A stretch of DNA of 64,000 nucleotides from Macrothele yani (taxonomy: Eukaryota > Arthropoda > Arachnida > Araneae > Macrothelidae). Made by a program: the position numbers and the translations under genes. Shown piece after piece: positions 45,870-56,708 of this stretch (positions are counted from its first letter, which is position 1; each line of letters opens with the position of its first letter). The notes below the pieces were generated by a model, which did not search any database, was not told where the DNA came from, and saw nothing but the letters and a program-made list of their open reading frames with translations. The DNA is taken from assembly GCA_039090855.1 (NCBI GenBank), contig CM077025.1:100606489-100670488 (forward strand), read 5' to 3'.

Positions 45870-46020
45870 CAATCCGCCATTGGTCTCTATTTATAGCACA
45901 CAACTTGAGCTTCACTCACATACATCACATGTCTCCCACAAGACCATTTGTATTTCACACTCCTTATCTTCTTCTCGTGCAGACATTCTTGAATCTAGTC
46001 CTCCCATGCAGTGATGTAGT
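45870..46020 (-). pseudogene. LINE-H 3' fragment
   Basis: The minus strand reads IQECLHEKKIRSVKYKWSC and then VSEAQVVC, aligning residue by residue with the 20-315 fragment (IQECLHEKKIMSMKYKRSC). About 150 bp survive. Confidence 0.8.
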
Positions 46021-46349
46021 TCTAAGATAAAAAGTGCCTTAGCGGTGAAAGAAAGACCTTAAAATTTTCAGAAGCAATTTAAAATTTGATTTCATCAGTT
46101 AGTATTTTTTATTAAAGTTTTATTACTAATTATATTTATCAACATTTAATAATTGGAGCAATTTTAGATAAAAGATAGAAGTTACAAGGGAGTCAGATCC
46201 TAAGAATGTTAAGTTTCCCTTTTGATAATGTTCTGTCATTTTGTACAGTTCCAAATATTCAGTGTGAATAATATGAATCAGTCAAACTGAATACACGTAA
46301 CTTATATGCCAGTTATGGATATCTTTTGCATTGTTTCTGTTTGTTTTTT

Positions 46350-46380
46350 AGCACGTCTTTTGTGAAAAAAAGATCATGCT
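46350..46380. repeat. Leader hairpin of the first array block
   Basis: AGCACGTCTTTT pairs with AAAAAGATCATGCT (imperfect). The same leader recurs at 48767. Confidence 0.75.
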
Positions 46381-46493
46381 CATGTTACCACTTTGTCCGT
46401 CCATCATTCCGTTTGTGGACACCATATATCTGCAACTATTAGTCTGATTTGAAAAATTCTTTTTGCATAGGAAAGCTTGAAATGTGCAAATTA

Positions 46494-46537
46494 TGATCCT
46501 TCATTTCGTTTTTAAATAAAAACGAAATGAAGGATCA
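46494..46537. repeat. Perfect 21-bp palindrome with 2-nt loop
   Basis: TGATCCTTCATTTCGTTTTT plus A is followed, after AA, by its exact reverse complement. The homologous site in the second block (about 48914) has the left arm only. Confidence 0.93.
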
Positions 46538-47179
46538 TCACCATATATCTAAAACTCCTAGTTAGTTTTTTTTTTTTTTTTTTTTGATGCGTAAATGCAG
46601 ATGATATCGAATTCAAAATACATTTATTACATATATTTGCTTCTAAACATCCCATTGAAAAATTTATTTTACCTTTCGATTCCATTTATGTCGAAGAGTA
46701 TTTTAGGTACAGTCACTTTTTCAAGTTACGCTCAGATTTTCCGCTAGGAGAGTAAAAGTAAACTGCGTTTACCTCAATATCTCTGCTTCTAAACCTCCGC
46801 TTTGAAAAATTCTTATTGCAGCGGATACAACTCCTGATGGGAATTATTTTGCATATAATTTCTAATTTTTGTTTAAAATATAGTTTGGCCATCAGGGGGC
46901 GTAAGTTTTAATTTCTGCTTCTGGTGTATTTACAACAAAATTTGAATTCTTAAAACTCTATTGAAAAAACTCTTACATATAGCGATACCACTCACGTCGA
47001 TGAACCTTTTCGGAATACTTTCTTAAAATAGTTTGTGATTTCTCCGCCCGGGGGCGTAGATGTATATCTTATTTTTGTCAATATAGGTGGCTTCTAAGCC
47101 ACCTATTTGAAAAAGTCCTTTTTTGTTGGATAGCGTTTCGGGGGTGAAATGTTTTTTTCTATAATTTCAAAATTTTCAA

Positions 47180-47225
47180 GTAATTCATAGACTTTCCGCT
47201 CGGGAGCGGAAAGTCTATGAATTAC
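47180..47225. repeat. Perfect 22-bp palindrome with 2-nt loop
   Basis: GTAATTCATAGACTTTCCGC plus TC, then GG, then the exact complement. Paralogous monomers at 49560 and 50020 have the left arm followed by the normal GGGGGCGTAAAGG sequence instead. Confidence 0.93.
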
Positions 47226-47296
47226 GTTTTCACCCGACATCTCTGCTTCTAAAACTCCGATTTGAAAAAAATTTCCTGTATCACATACAGCTCCAA

Positions 47297-47356
47297 CTAT
47301 TATTTTCCAAATATTAGATATTTTGCAGAAAATATCTAATATTTGGAAAATAATAG
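47297..47356. repeat. Perfect 28-bp palindrome with 4-nt loop
   Basis: Arms 47297-47324 and 47329-47356 are exact complements around GCAG. The structure ends just before a TGGCCACCAG core. Paralogous monomers lack it. Confidence 0.95.
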
Positions 47357-47769
47357 TTTGGCCACCAGCCAGCTGAAGAGTTGATTTCTGCTTCTGATGT
47401 ACTTGCAGCTCTGAGCTCCTGAAAGCTCCATTGAAAAAATTCTTTCGTAGAACGATACCGCTCACATCGACAAACCTTAAACGTTTTGAAAATACTTTCT
47501 TCTTAAGATAACGTATGGTTTTTCCGCCAGGGGCGTAGATGCAACGCATATCTTATTTTTGTCGATATTTCTGCTTCTAAGAGTCAGATTTGAAAAATTA
47601 TTTCTTTGTTGGAGAGCGTTTCCACTGCGAAATGTTTCTCATGTAATTTTGAATTTTTCTTAACGCACAAGTCTACCTCCAGAGAGCGTAAGTTTACGTT
47701 TCGGTTTAGAGCAATATCTGCGCGACTGAAAAATTTCTTTCTTCGGTCAGGTACTGCTAACTAAGCAAA

Positions 47770-47990
47770 GCCTCCTCGGTGGCGCAGTGGTCTAAGCGAT
47801 GGCCTCTGATCATTCGTTTGAAAGGAGTCCGGGCTCGAATCCCGAGAGGCGTGGATGTTGTGTTTGGCTTACGGCACTGGCTCTCTCCCTCCCCTGGAAC
47901 CAGTGACCCTAAGTTAGGGACGGGCGACTGCTTATTGCCCATTGAGTTGCTCACGGTGGTCGTTAAACCTCCAATCAAACAAACAAACAA
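47770..47990 (+). repeat. SINE-A copy inserted in the array, 11-bp target duplication
   Basis: AACTAAGCAAA (47759-47769 and 47991-48001) flanks a full unit with GGTGGCGCAGTGGTCTAAGC head and a (CAAA)n tail. The 5' end GCCTCCTCGG defines the start of the SINE. Confidence 0.96.
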
Positions 47991-48766
47991 AACTAAGCAA
48001 ACTCTGTGTGCGTATTTTTTCCAAAATAACCCACAGTTTCGCCGCTAGGGGCGCAAATGCTTAATCTTTTTTTTCTCAATAACTTTGCTTCTTCCTATGC
48101 GATTTAAAAAGTTATTTTAACCCCGAATGCCATTTGTTTTGTAGAACACTTTAGGCTAGTACATGAGGAATTTTGCAGTTCACATGTGTGTTATGTCGGT
48201 AGGTGGTGTTTGTGTATTTCAGTTTACAACTGTATTTCCGCTTCTAAAAACCCTATTGAGAAATTTCATTTTTACTCTATGCCATTCGCCACAATAGAAA
48301 TCTGGAGCATTACCCTCTTTGAATAATGCAAAGATTTTCCCTAGGGCCATAAAGGCCGAAGCTTCTTTTTCGCTATCTCTGCTTCTGGGTGACGCAATTG
48401 AAAAGTTCTTTTTCCTTAGCATAGCTTTGTTCATGAAGAATATTTTTCGCTTATTGTCAATTTTTCCATTTTGCAGAATTCTTCCGCTAGCAGATGTAGA
48501 CTTGCATCATGTTTCCTCCTTGGGAAGACTTGGGGACAGAAGCGTAACTAGCGGTCGCAGCTGAAGGGAGTGCACATAAATCACTACGCACAATCTAACT
48601 GAAATTGGAATTGAAACTTTAGCACTGGTTTCTGATACAGTTTTGGCATCGATATATTTCGTCATTTGCCTATTTGCATAATTTCCTTACACATGTTCAA
48701 GGACGATCCATGGGATCCTTACAACAGGATCTGGACCTACCGAAATCTTTCGCCTGCTTTTTTTTT

Positions 48767-48838
48767 AGCACGTCTTTTGTAAGAAAAGATCGTGCTTCTG
48801 TTATCGGTTTGTCCGTCCGTCCGTCCGTCCGTCTGTAC
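48767..48838 (+). repeat. Leader of the second array block: hairpin plus GTCC microsatellite
   Basis: AGCACGTCTTTT and AAAAGATCGTGCT form a stem with one bulge (48767-48796). After GGTTT follow five GTCC/GTCT repeats. The same order is present at 46350-46420. Confidence 0.85.
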
Positions 48839-49718
48839 CCACGGTATCTCTGCAACTATTAGTCCGATTTGAAAAATTCTTTTGGCATTCGGAAGATTGA
48901 AATATGCGAATGATGATCCTTCATTTCGTTTTCTTTTACGATGTACAATTTTGCCGCTAGGGGGCGTAAATGCAGATGATGTCGAATTCAAAATTACGTT
49001 TTAATCCACATATTTGCTTCTAAACATCCGATTGAAAAAATTCTTTTTATCTTTCGATTCCATTTATGTCGAAGAGTATTTTAGATATAGTTTCCTTTTC
49101 AAATTACGCATAGATTTTTCCGCTAGGGGGCGTAAAAATAAATATTACATTTTTTCCGATAACTCTTCTCCTAAAACTCCGATTTGAAAAATATTTTTCA
49201 GCGGATACATCTCCTAATGGAAAATCTTTTGCATATAATTTCGAATTTTTAGTAAAGAATACTTTGGTCATCAGGGGGCGTAAGTGTTAATTTTTGCTTC
49301 TGATGTATTTGCCATAAAATCTGAGCTTCTAAAATATTGATTGAAAAAATTCTTTCGTGGACTGATGCCACTCACATCGATAAACCTTTTTGGGATATTT
49401 TCTTCCTAAAATATCCCACAGTTTCTCCGCCAGGGGCGTAGATGTATATCGTATTTTTGTCAATATCTCTACTTCTAGGAGTCCGATTTGAAAAATTCCT
49501 TCTTTGTTGGATAGTGCTTTCAATGTGACATGTTTTTCATATAATTTCAAAATTTTCAAGTAATTCATAGACTTTCCGCTAGGGGGCGTAAAGGTAAATT
49601 GCGTTTCCCAATATACCTCTGCTTCTAAATCTCCGATTCGAAAAATTCTTTCTGCACCGGATACAGCTTGTGATGGGGAATCGTTTGCACATAAGTTCTA
49701 ATTTTTGTAAAAATGGTT

Positions 49719-49737
49719 TGGCCACCAGGGGGCGTAA
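49719..49737 (+). promoter_or_regulatory. CTCF-consensus-like core, best copy
   Basis: TGGCCACCAGGGGGCGTAA agrees with the widely published vertebrate CTCF core (CCACCAGGGGGCGC type) at all but the last positions. A second strong copy is TGGCCACCAGGTGGCGTAA at 50178-50196. Binding is an inference; no protein data are available. Confidence 0.4.
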
Positions 49738-50950
49738 ATCTTAATTTCCGCTTCTGATGTATTTGCAGCAAAATATGAGCTTCTAAATTCTCGATTAAAA
49801 AAAAAACGTCGTTTGTAGACCGATAGTACTCGTGTCGTTAAACCTTTTAGAAACATTTTCTTCTTAAAATAGTGCATGGGTACTGCGCCAGGGGGTCTAG
49901 ACGTATATCTTATTTTTGTCAATATCTCGACTTCTAGGAGTCCGATTTAAAAAATTCCTTCTTTGTTGGATAGTGTTTCTAGTGTGACATGTTTTTCCTA
50001 TAAATTCAAAATTTTCAAGTAATTCATAGACTTGCCGCTAGGGGCGTAAAGGTAAATTACGTTTCTCACTATTTCTTTGTTTCTAAACCTCCGATTTGAA
50101 AAATTCCTTCTGCACTGGATACAGCTCTTGATGGGAAATCCTTTGCACATAATTTCTAATTTTTGTAAAAAATGGTATGGCCACCAGGTGGCGTAAGTTT
50201 TAATTTCCACTTCTGATGTATTTGCAGCAAAATATGAGCTTCTAAAATCTCGATTGAAAAAAAGTCGTTTGTTGACCGATGCTACTCATGTCGACAAAAC
50301 CTTTTAGCAACACTTTCTTCTTGAAGTAATGCATGGTTTCTACGCCAGGGGGCGTAGATGTATATCTTATTTTTGTCAATATCTCTGCTTCTAAAAGTCC
50401 AATTTGAAAAATTCCTTCGTTGTTGGATAGTGTTTCCGATGCGAAATGTTTTTCTTATAAATTCAGAACTTTCACGTAAATCATTGAAGACTTTCCGCTA
50501 GGGCGCATAAAGGTAAATTGCGTTTTCTGCTCCTAAAACTCCGATTTGAAAATTTTTTCCTGTATCGCATACAAGACCTGATGGAAAACACTTTTCACAT
50601 AATTTCTAATGTTTTGTAAAGAATGGTTTTGCCACCAGGGGTCATAAGTGTTAATTTCGGCTTCTGATGTATTTGTAGCAAAATCTGGGCTCTTGAAAAC
50701 TCGACTAAATTTTTCTTTCTTGGACCAATACCGCTCATATGGATAAACCTTTTGAGAATACTTTCTTCCTAAAATAATGCATGGTTTTCCCAATAGGGGA
50801 CGTAAAGTCACATCTTATTTTTGTCGATAACTCTGTTTCTACGAGTTCGTAAGCTCAAGATTCCGTTAACAGCAATATCTGAGGGATTAAAGACCCGACT
50901 GAAAAACTTCTTTCTTCCGTCAGATACTATTGTTTTCCATACCGGTTCCA

Positions 50951-52659
50951 TTGACTTTGAATAGCTTTGATAAATTTAATTTGCTTCAGAACGGATTCAA
51001 AAGACATGCTTATTACACCCGAAAATTCGGTGTCATCTTTCTTGTTATTTGATAAAATTGAGGTGTGGGCTGATGACAACGCAACCGACGGTGCGAGGTG
51101 GATTTGTCTCTGGCGGTAGCGGGGAGGGAGACATAGCTGAGCGGCGTTTCAGGTTTCATTGGATAGGTTGTAGGAGTGTGAGCTGGGAATCTGCTGAGAT
51201 GACGCAGTTCAGGTGCTAAAGTCCAAACTTGTTTTTTATTGTTTTCATACAGTCATTTCAAAATAGTATTTCTTACGGCATAATTATATGCAGTTTTTGC
51301 ATAGTTTTTATTTTTATATTTGTATAGTTAATCACGTTAGCTGACGTTATTATAATTTCATTTGAATAGAGGTACATAATGCTACACTTTCAACATTTTT
51401 TTTACTGATTGTCACACCTTTTGTGTTGACTTTTCGCACGGAGAGAGATAGGAGAGGGGAGAGACAGACAGACAAACAGACGAGAACACAACGGTCTCTG
51501 TGCAGTAGTGACTGTAGAGTAAAAACGGCCCTTTTAAGGGCATAATTAATTTTTTTCTGACAAAAATAGTGAAATACTGTAAAACGCTCACCCAATGAAT
51601 TAAACTATTAAGCAAAACATCCAAATATTGAATAAACACAAAACAAAGTAAAACTGTCCCTTACTGTAAATTCAAATTCAAACATATTCAATTGCAAAGT
51701 ACTCATTATATTTATTGCTTGGCCCTTAAAAGCAATGTAAATAAACATAATTACTTATGGAATTGTAACCTCCAATAAGTGAAATTAAATTAATAAATAT
51801 AATAATATTAATTAATATCTGACAGCGTCAGTTCTTCAATAATTAACTAAATTTGCCTAAATTATAGCAAAAGTTTAATCCAATTCAAAATTTATAAAAC
51901 AGAATTAAAAATTACTAAAGTTTGAAAACTGATTTTACACTGTTAAAAATGTTGTGATAGGTTACACCAAAAAAATGGGGCTATACCAGCTGCACCACTT
52001 TCTGAGGAAAGATACACCATTTTGTGGTGCAAACGAAACCCAACAACATGGTTCAACTTTTCGCTACGTTATGGTACAGGGTTGCACCATGTTACTGGGC
52101 TTACTTTGCACCCCAGAATAGCGTATCTTTTCTAAAAACTTGGTGCAGCTGGTGTAGCACCACTTTTTGGTGCAACCTACCAAAAATTTTTAACAGTGTA
52201 CTTGAGCAAGACGATTCAACCAAACGAAACAATATGATTATTTAACATGATACCTTGAGATATTTAGTAAATTTAATTTTAATTAAATCAAAATTTCAGC
52301 CTCCGTAGTGTACAATTAAATAATTTGACTTTCCGCCTTAATTTATGCTTGCCTTATAAACAATTATTAAAAAGTTCAAGCACAGTTGAAATAAAGCTTC
52401 CTTCATTACTTAGCATTCAGCCAAAGGCAATGCATATATACTCTACCATTCTAATTTCAACACCTTTGCATTATAATATTTAATGTCGAACATCTATTCA
52501 TTCCTATTTTTAAAGACGCTTGGACCTGCGGCATCACTTCTTTCCCGCCTGACAGAGCTGTGCTCAGCGATCGTTCAGGCGACTAAATCTTGTTAGGGGC
52601 AAGTAATCGAAGTCCATGTTCAAACTTTTTTTGTGTATTTGATCGTCGTCGACAACAAA

Positions 52660-52660
<1 letters not shown>
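50951..52660. other. AT-rich stretch without recognised genes
   Basis: Near 51950-52200 there are several short TGGTGCA and GGTGCAAC motifs in both orientations (for example 51965-51995 and 52140-52190), suggesting another degenerate inverted repeat. No coding signal. Confidence 0.4.

Positions 52661-52700
<40 letters not shown>
52661..52700. repeat. (CA)20 microsatellite
   Basis: Twenty uninterrupted CA dinucleotides, expected to be polymorphic. Confidence 0.98.
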
Positions 52701-52703
<3 letters not shown>

Positions 52704-52966
52704 CAGAGCCCATTTAAGAGGGGGACGGGATAGAGGGGCTTCAGCCCAGGGCTCCACATTTTCAAGGGACCTCAGAATTATGCAGGCTGCTTTAAGATTG
52801 ACAGTTCTACAGTTTTTTTTCTGCAGGTAGCACAGCAAAAACTAAAGTAACTGCCTTGTGAAAAAACATTTCTATTTCCTTCCGCTTTTTCAGTAGGAGT
52901 CTGCAAAAATTATAATCGCCCCCAGTCCATTCACAAAATTTTCGAAAGCATTACAGATGTCTTTTA

Positions 52967-54186
52967 CACAGTCGAGTCACATTATTGTGACCACGTCCTA
53001 CTTTTGACGTCAACAGCGCGTAGCCAATGAAAGAAGGCACGTGTCGTGAGCTGGCTTGGAGGGTATATAAGGTGTGCTGTAGGCATTCTGAAAACATATC
53101 ACTCGTTGCTGTCATGGATAAAAGGAGCGATTTATCAGATTTGCGAAAAAGAATGATTATCGGGTTTCAGGCCAAGGGTGACAATATTTCTGAAACAGCG
53201 CAGTTTGTGAACTGTTCGCGTGCTGCTGTGGTTAAAGTGTATCGTGATTGGAGAAATGGCACCGTTGCGAATAAGCGACGTTGAAACTGCGGTGAACCAC
53301 GTGCCATTGATGTGAGAGGTGAACGTCGGCTTCGAAGGTGCGTGAGGGCTAATCGACACGCTACAGTGGAGCAACTCACGGGCCAAATGAACCAGGGGAG
53401 CTACCGGAAGTGTATCTAAAACGATAGTTCAGCAAACCCTGCTGCGTATGGGGCTCCGATGCAGATGGATGGTCACTGCACCTATGCTAACGAAGGTGGA
53501 TCGGCAAAAAAGGCTTACATTTGCACGGCAGTAACGGAATTGGGCTTCCGCTGATTGGCAAAGGATTGTCTTCTCCGATAAGTCACGTTTCCTTCTTCAT
53601 AGAACGGATGGACGTTGGCGTATAAGGCGAATAATATCGGAGAACAAACACTCTTCAACCATTGCTGGAAAACCACAAGCTGGTGTAGGCAGTGTTTTGG
53701 ATTTGAGGAATGTTTTCGGGGTATTGTCTGGGTCCACTCATACCTGTGGAAGGCACTATGGACCGAATTCCTTATGAATCCATCCCTGCAGACCCCGTAC
53801 ATCCATACATGTTGATTGTCTTTCCTGGGGCTGATGGGATTTTCCAGAACGACAATGCGACGTATCACACAGCCAGAAATGTCCGAGAGTGGTTGGAAGA
53901 GCACGATGAAGACTTCAAAGTACTTCCCTGGCCCCTAATTCCCCAAACTTAAACCCAATTGAGCATCTGTGGGACCACCTCGATCGTGTTGTTCGCTCTA
54001 TGGATCCTCCACCACGCACCCTACAGCAGCTGTCAGATGCACTGCAGTCAGCAGGGCTCGACATACCTGTGAACACCTTCCAGCACCTTATTGAGCCACT
54101 TTCAGCCCGTCTAGCTGCTGTCCGCGCTGCACACGGTGGTTTCTCTGGATATTAGCTGGTGGTCACAATAATGTGACTCGACCCTG
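52967..54186 (+). mobile_element. Tc1-like element with inverted repeats and TA target
   Basis: The element is 1220 bp between TA dinucleotides (52965-52966 and 54187-54188). Termini share GTCGAGTCACATTATTGTGA and CCAC in inverted orientation. One transposase gene on the plus strand is broken by stops and frameshifts. Size and target match Tc1 elements. Confidence 0.93.
53114..54155 (+). pseudogene. Tc1-like transposase, inactivated
   Basis: Starts MDKRSDLSDLRKRMIIGFQA with a paired-like helix-turn-helix (ISETAQFVNCSRAAVVKVY). A TGA follows NKRR at about 53284, and the frame later resumes with GERRLRRCVRANRHATVEQL. The catalytic second aspartate lies in IFQNDNATYHTARNVREW (about 53840-53890). 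The DD34E glutamate lies in PNLNPIEHLWDHLDR (about 53943-53990) in a different frame. It ends with AAVRAAHGGFSGY before TAG. At least four frame breaks are visible, so no enzyme is made. Confidence 0.9.
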
Positions 54187-54227
54187 TAGTACACATCTGT
54201 AATTGAGGGAAATTTTCATACACAGTT

Positions 54228-54360
54228 ATAACGTACAAGTTTGTCCGCTGCGGGCATCGAAATCGGGTCCCCTTACTCCGGAATAAGTCGCTCTCCCAAC
54301 TGAGCTACACGGACATGTGCTCACACTGCCTTTATCTCATGTGCAACCTGCAGTGCAGGC
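54228..54360 (-). repeat. SINE-C copy 1 (third tRNA-derived repeat)
   Basis: The minus strand resembles a whole tRNA: GTCCGTGTAGCTCAGTTGGG, a possible anticodon arm around CTTATTCCGGAGTAAG and a T arm with TTTCGATGCCC. The acceptor pairs only partly and there is no proper seven-base anticodon loop, so it is not a functional tRNA gene. A second copy lies at 54631 and 59329, so this is a repeat family. Confidence 0.75.
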
Positions 54361-54630
54361 ACGTCACATCCCCCCCCCCCCAACCGAAAGAGGGCCGGCG
54401 GTATGGCCCACGGTCAGCTGGGTCCATGTGTCGCTGTAGGCAGTCATCCCATGAAGAACGTGCAGTTGAGAAATCCCAGACAATTTGTTGCGTAGAACGT
54501 AACATCACACTGATTTATTTTTTCGAAGCACTGAAGAAAGGATTCTTATTTTTGTCTGGCCGTGTGGAAAGGACATCACATCATTGCGAGAAACTTAACA
54601 GCCGCGTCATCATGAAAGTTCGGGTGCCGA

Positions 54631-54704
54631 TATAACGTACAAGTTTGTCCGCGCCGGGCATCGAAGCCGGGTTTACTCACTCCGGAGTAAGTCACACTCC
54701 CAAA
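54631..54704 (-). repeat. SINE-C copy 2, 3' part (separated by an insertion)
   Basis: Matches copy 1 from ATAACGTACAAGTTTGTCC to the CTCCC that precedes CAACTGAGC in copy 1. The rest of the copy resumes at 59329. Confidence 0.85.
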
Positions 54705-54885
54705 AATTTCAAACCCGGACCCGACGCTGACCCGGACGTCCCATAACTGGACTCGACCCGGACCCGACCCAATCCAGGCCCTTAACTAACCCGGAAAAAT
54801 CTGCTTTGAACTATAAATTCGAAACTTAATTTATACATATATACGTATAATACATATAAACGTAATATCATCATCATCATCATTG

Positions 54886-56708
54886 TCAACCATTATCAAT
54901 CCACTGCTGGACGAAGGTCTCCCCAAGTTTCCTCCACAACAGTCTGTCTTGTGCCAGTCTCCTCCATGTCACCCCTGCGTACTTTCGAATTTCATCCACC
55001 CATCTCCCATGTGGTCTTCTTCTGGGTCTTTTCCTGTCCCTTGGAATCCAATCTAAAATTTCGGCTGTCCATCGATGATCTGTCCTTCTGGCAGTATGTC
55101 CAGCCCATTGCCATTTCAGGGATTTAACTCTGATCATGATGTCTTCCACTCTTGTCATTTTTCGGATCCACGAGTTCCTCTTCTTATCTCTCCTGGTTAC
55201 ACCAAGTATGCACCTCTCCATGCTTCTTTGAGTTGTCTGCAGCCTTTGTATGTCTCTTTTAGTTAAGGTCCACGTCTCTGCACCATACGTAAGCACTGGA
55301 AGGATGCATTGATCAAACACTTTTCTTTTAAGACATAATGGCATATTGCTCTTGAAAATTATGCTGTTTCTTCCAAAAGCTCTCCAGGCAAGTTTTGTAC
55401 GCCGATTAATTTCTTCATCAATGTGACCCTCACTAGATATCTGCTGTCCAAGATAAACGTACGTGTCTGTTATCTCCAGCTTTTTCTCCATCAATCGATA
55501 AATCTTCATTTCTTGTAAAAGCATTGAACATCACTTTTGTCTTCTGAAAGTTCATTTTTAATCCCACTTCTTTACTCTTGTCAGCAAGTTCCTGGATCAT
55601 ACTCTGCAGCTCTGATGGGGTAGTTGCAAAAATGACTACGTCATCAGCAAAACGAAGGTGGGTTAGATAATCTCCATTAATCTTTATCCCCTTGTTTTCC
55701 CAGCTCAGCGACTGAAAAACACCCTCCAATGTGGCATTAAAGAGCTTCGGAGATATGGTGTCACCTTGTCTCACTCCCTTTCCAATTTTTACGTGTGTTG
55801 TATTTTCAAACAGCCTAATCTTTGCACTTGCATTTTCATAGATGTTATTAATGATATTAATGTATGCATCTTCAATACCGCAGGTTTTCAGAGCCATTGT
55901 AACTGCTGATGGTTTCACCGAATCAAAGGCTTTTTCATAATCGATAAAAGCCATGCACAATGGAAGTTCATATTCCCTCGCTCTTTCAATTAGTTCTCTC
56001 AGTACGTGGATATGATCTATTGTGCTGTAGCCACTCCTGAATCCAGCTTGTTCTCTCGGTTGAGCCATGTCCAGTGTTACCTTCAAGCGGTGTGAAAGAA
56101 CTTTTAGTGAAGATTTTATAAACTACTGATAGGAGGCTGATAGGTCTGTAGTTTCCGAGATCCTCAATGTCACCTTTCTTATGTAGCAGGATCATTGTAG
56201 CGGTGTTCCAATCCTCAGGAATCTTTCCTTCATTAAGGCATCGAGTGAAAATTTGGGCGAGTACTGTTTCGATTTCTCCACTTGCTTCTTGTATGATGTC
56301 TACAGTAATTCCATCTTCTCCTGGAGCTTTTCCCCGCTTCATGTTCTTGATTGCATGTGCAACTTCTGCTGGAAGGACTGGAGGAACTCTGGTACTGGTA
56401 TCTTTCATGATGTCTGGAGTGCATGTATCATCCCTTTCATATAATTTGGAGTAGAAATCTTTCACTCTTGTCAAAATTTCGCCTCTATTTCTTGTTACAG
56501 AACCATCTTCTTTTCTCAGTGCCATAATCTGTTTTCTTCCCTTACTGAGATGTCCCTTTGCTATCTTTAGGCTTTGGTTGTTTTCAATTGCTTTCCTCAC
56601 TAGTTCACAGTTGAATTTTCTTACGTCTTCAGTGATACTTTTTCGTACTGTCTTGCATAGCTCTATATATTCCACTTTGGAAGTCACATCTTCTTTAGTT
56701 GTCCTCAT
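54886..56708 (-). pseudogene. RTE reverse transcriptase and C-terminal domain (second full-length copy)
   Basis: Three overlapping frames. 56708-55986 holds the linker and RT blocks to VVYKIFTK. 56086-55433 holds REQAGFRSGYSTIDHI, DYEKAFDSV and LRFADDVVIFATT. 55524-54886 holds the C-terminus with GVTWRRLAQDR and FVQQWIDNG. The catalytic aspartates are preserved. Each frame change is a one-base insertion in a homopolymer relative to the sister copies. Confidence 0.93.

Larger units (their letters stand above)
46350..50950 (+). repeat. Satellite-like array, ~153-bp monomers in a ~457-bp three-monomer higher-order unit
   Basis: About 24-28 diverged monomers. Each has a GC core (types CCGCTAGGGGGCGTAA, GGCCACCAGGGGGCGTAA and CCGCCAGGGGCGTAGATG), then CTTCTAAAACTCCGATTTGA-like sequence, A-rich, then a variable part. 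In the right block cores lie at about 48952, 49120, 49265, 49427, 49576, 49719, 49885, 50035, 50178, 50343, 50495, 50631 and 50789. Every third core is of the same type (49120, 49576, 50035, 50495), giving 456, 459 and 460 bp. Two blocks (46350-48560 and 48767-50950) each open with the same leader: a small hairpin, GTCC repeats and CTGCAACTATTAGTC. The left block is more degraded and carries a SINE-A. No coding role is apparent. Confidence 0.93.

Noticed and set aside
47770..47850. Functional tRNA gene in the SINE-A head
   Set aside because: A and B boxes are present, but the anticodon arm is not formed and the body and target duplication show it is a SINE.
53135..53386. Minus-strand frames inside the Tc1 element
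   Set aside because: Shadows of the plus-strand transposase.
54245..54318. Functional tRNA gene
   Set aside because: Acceptor stem has mismatches, no seven-base anticodon loop, and the sequence is a member of a repeat family.
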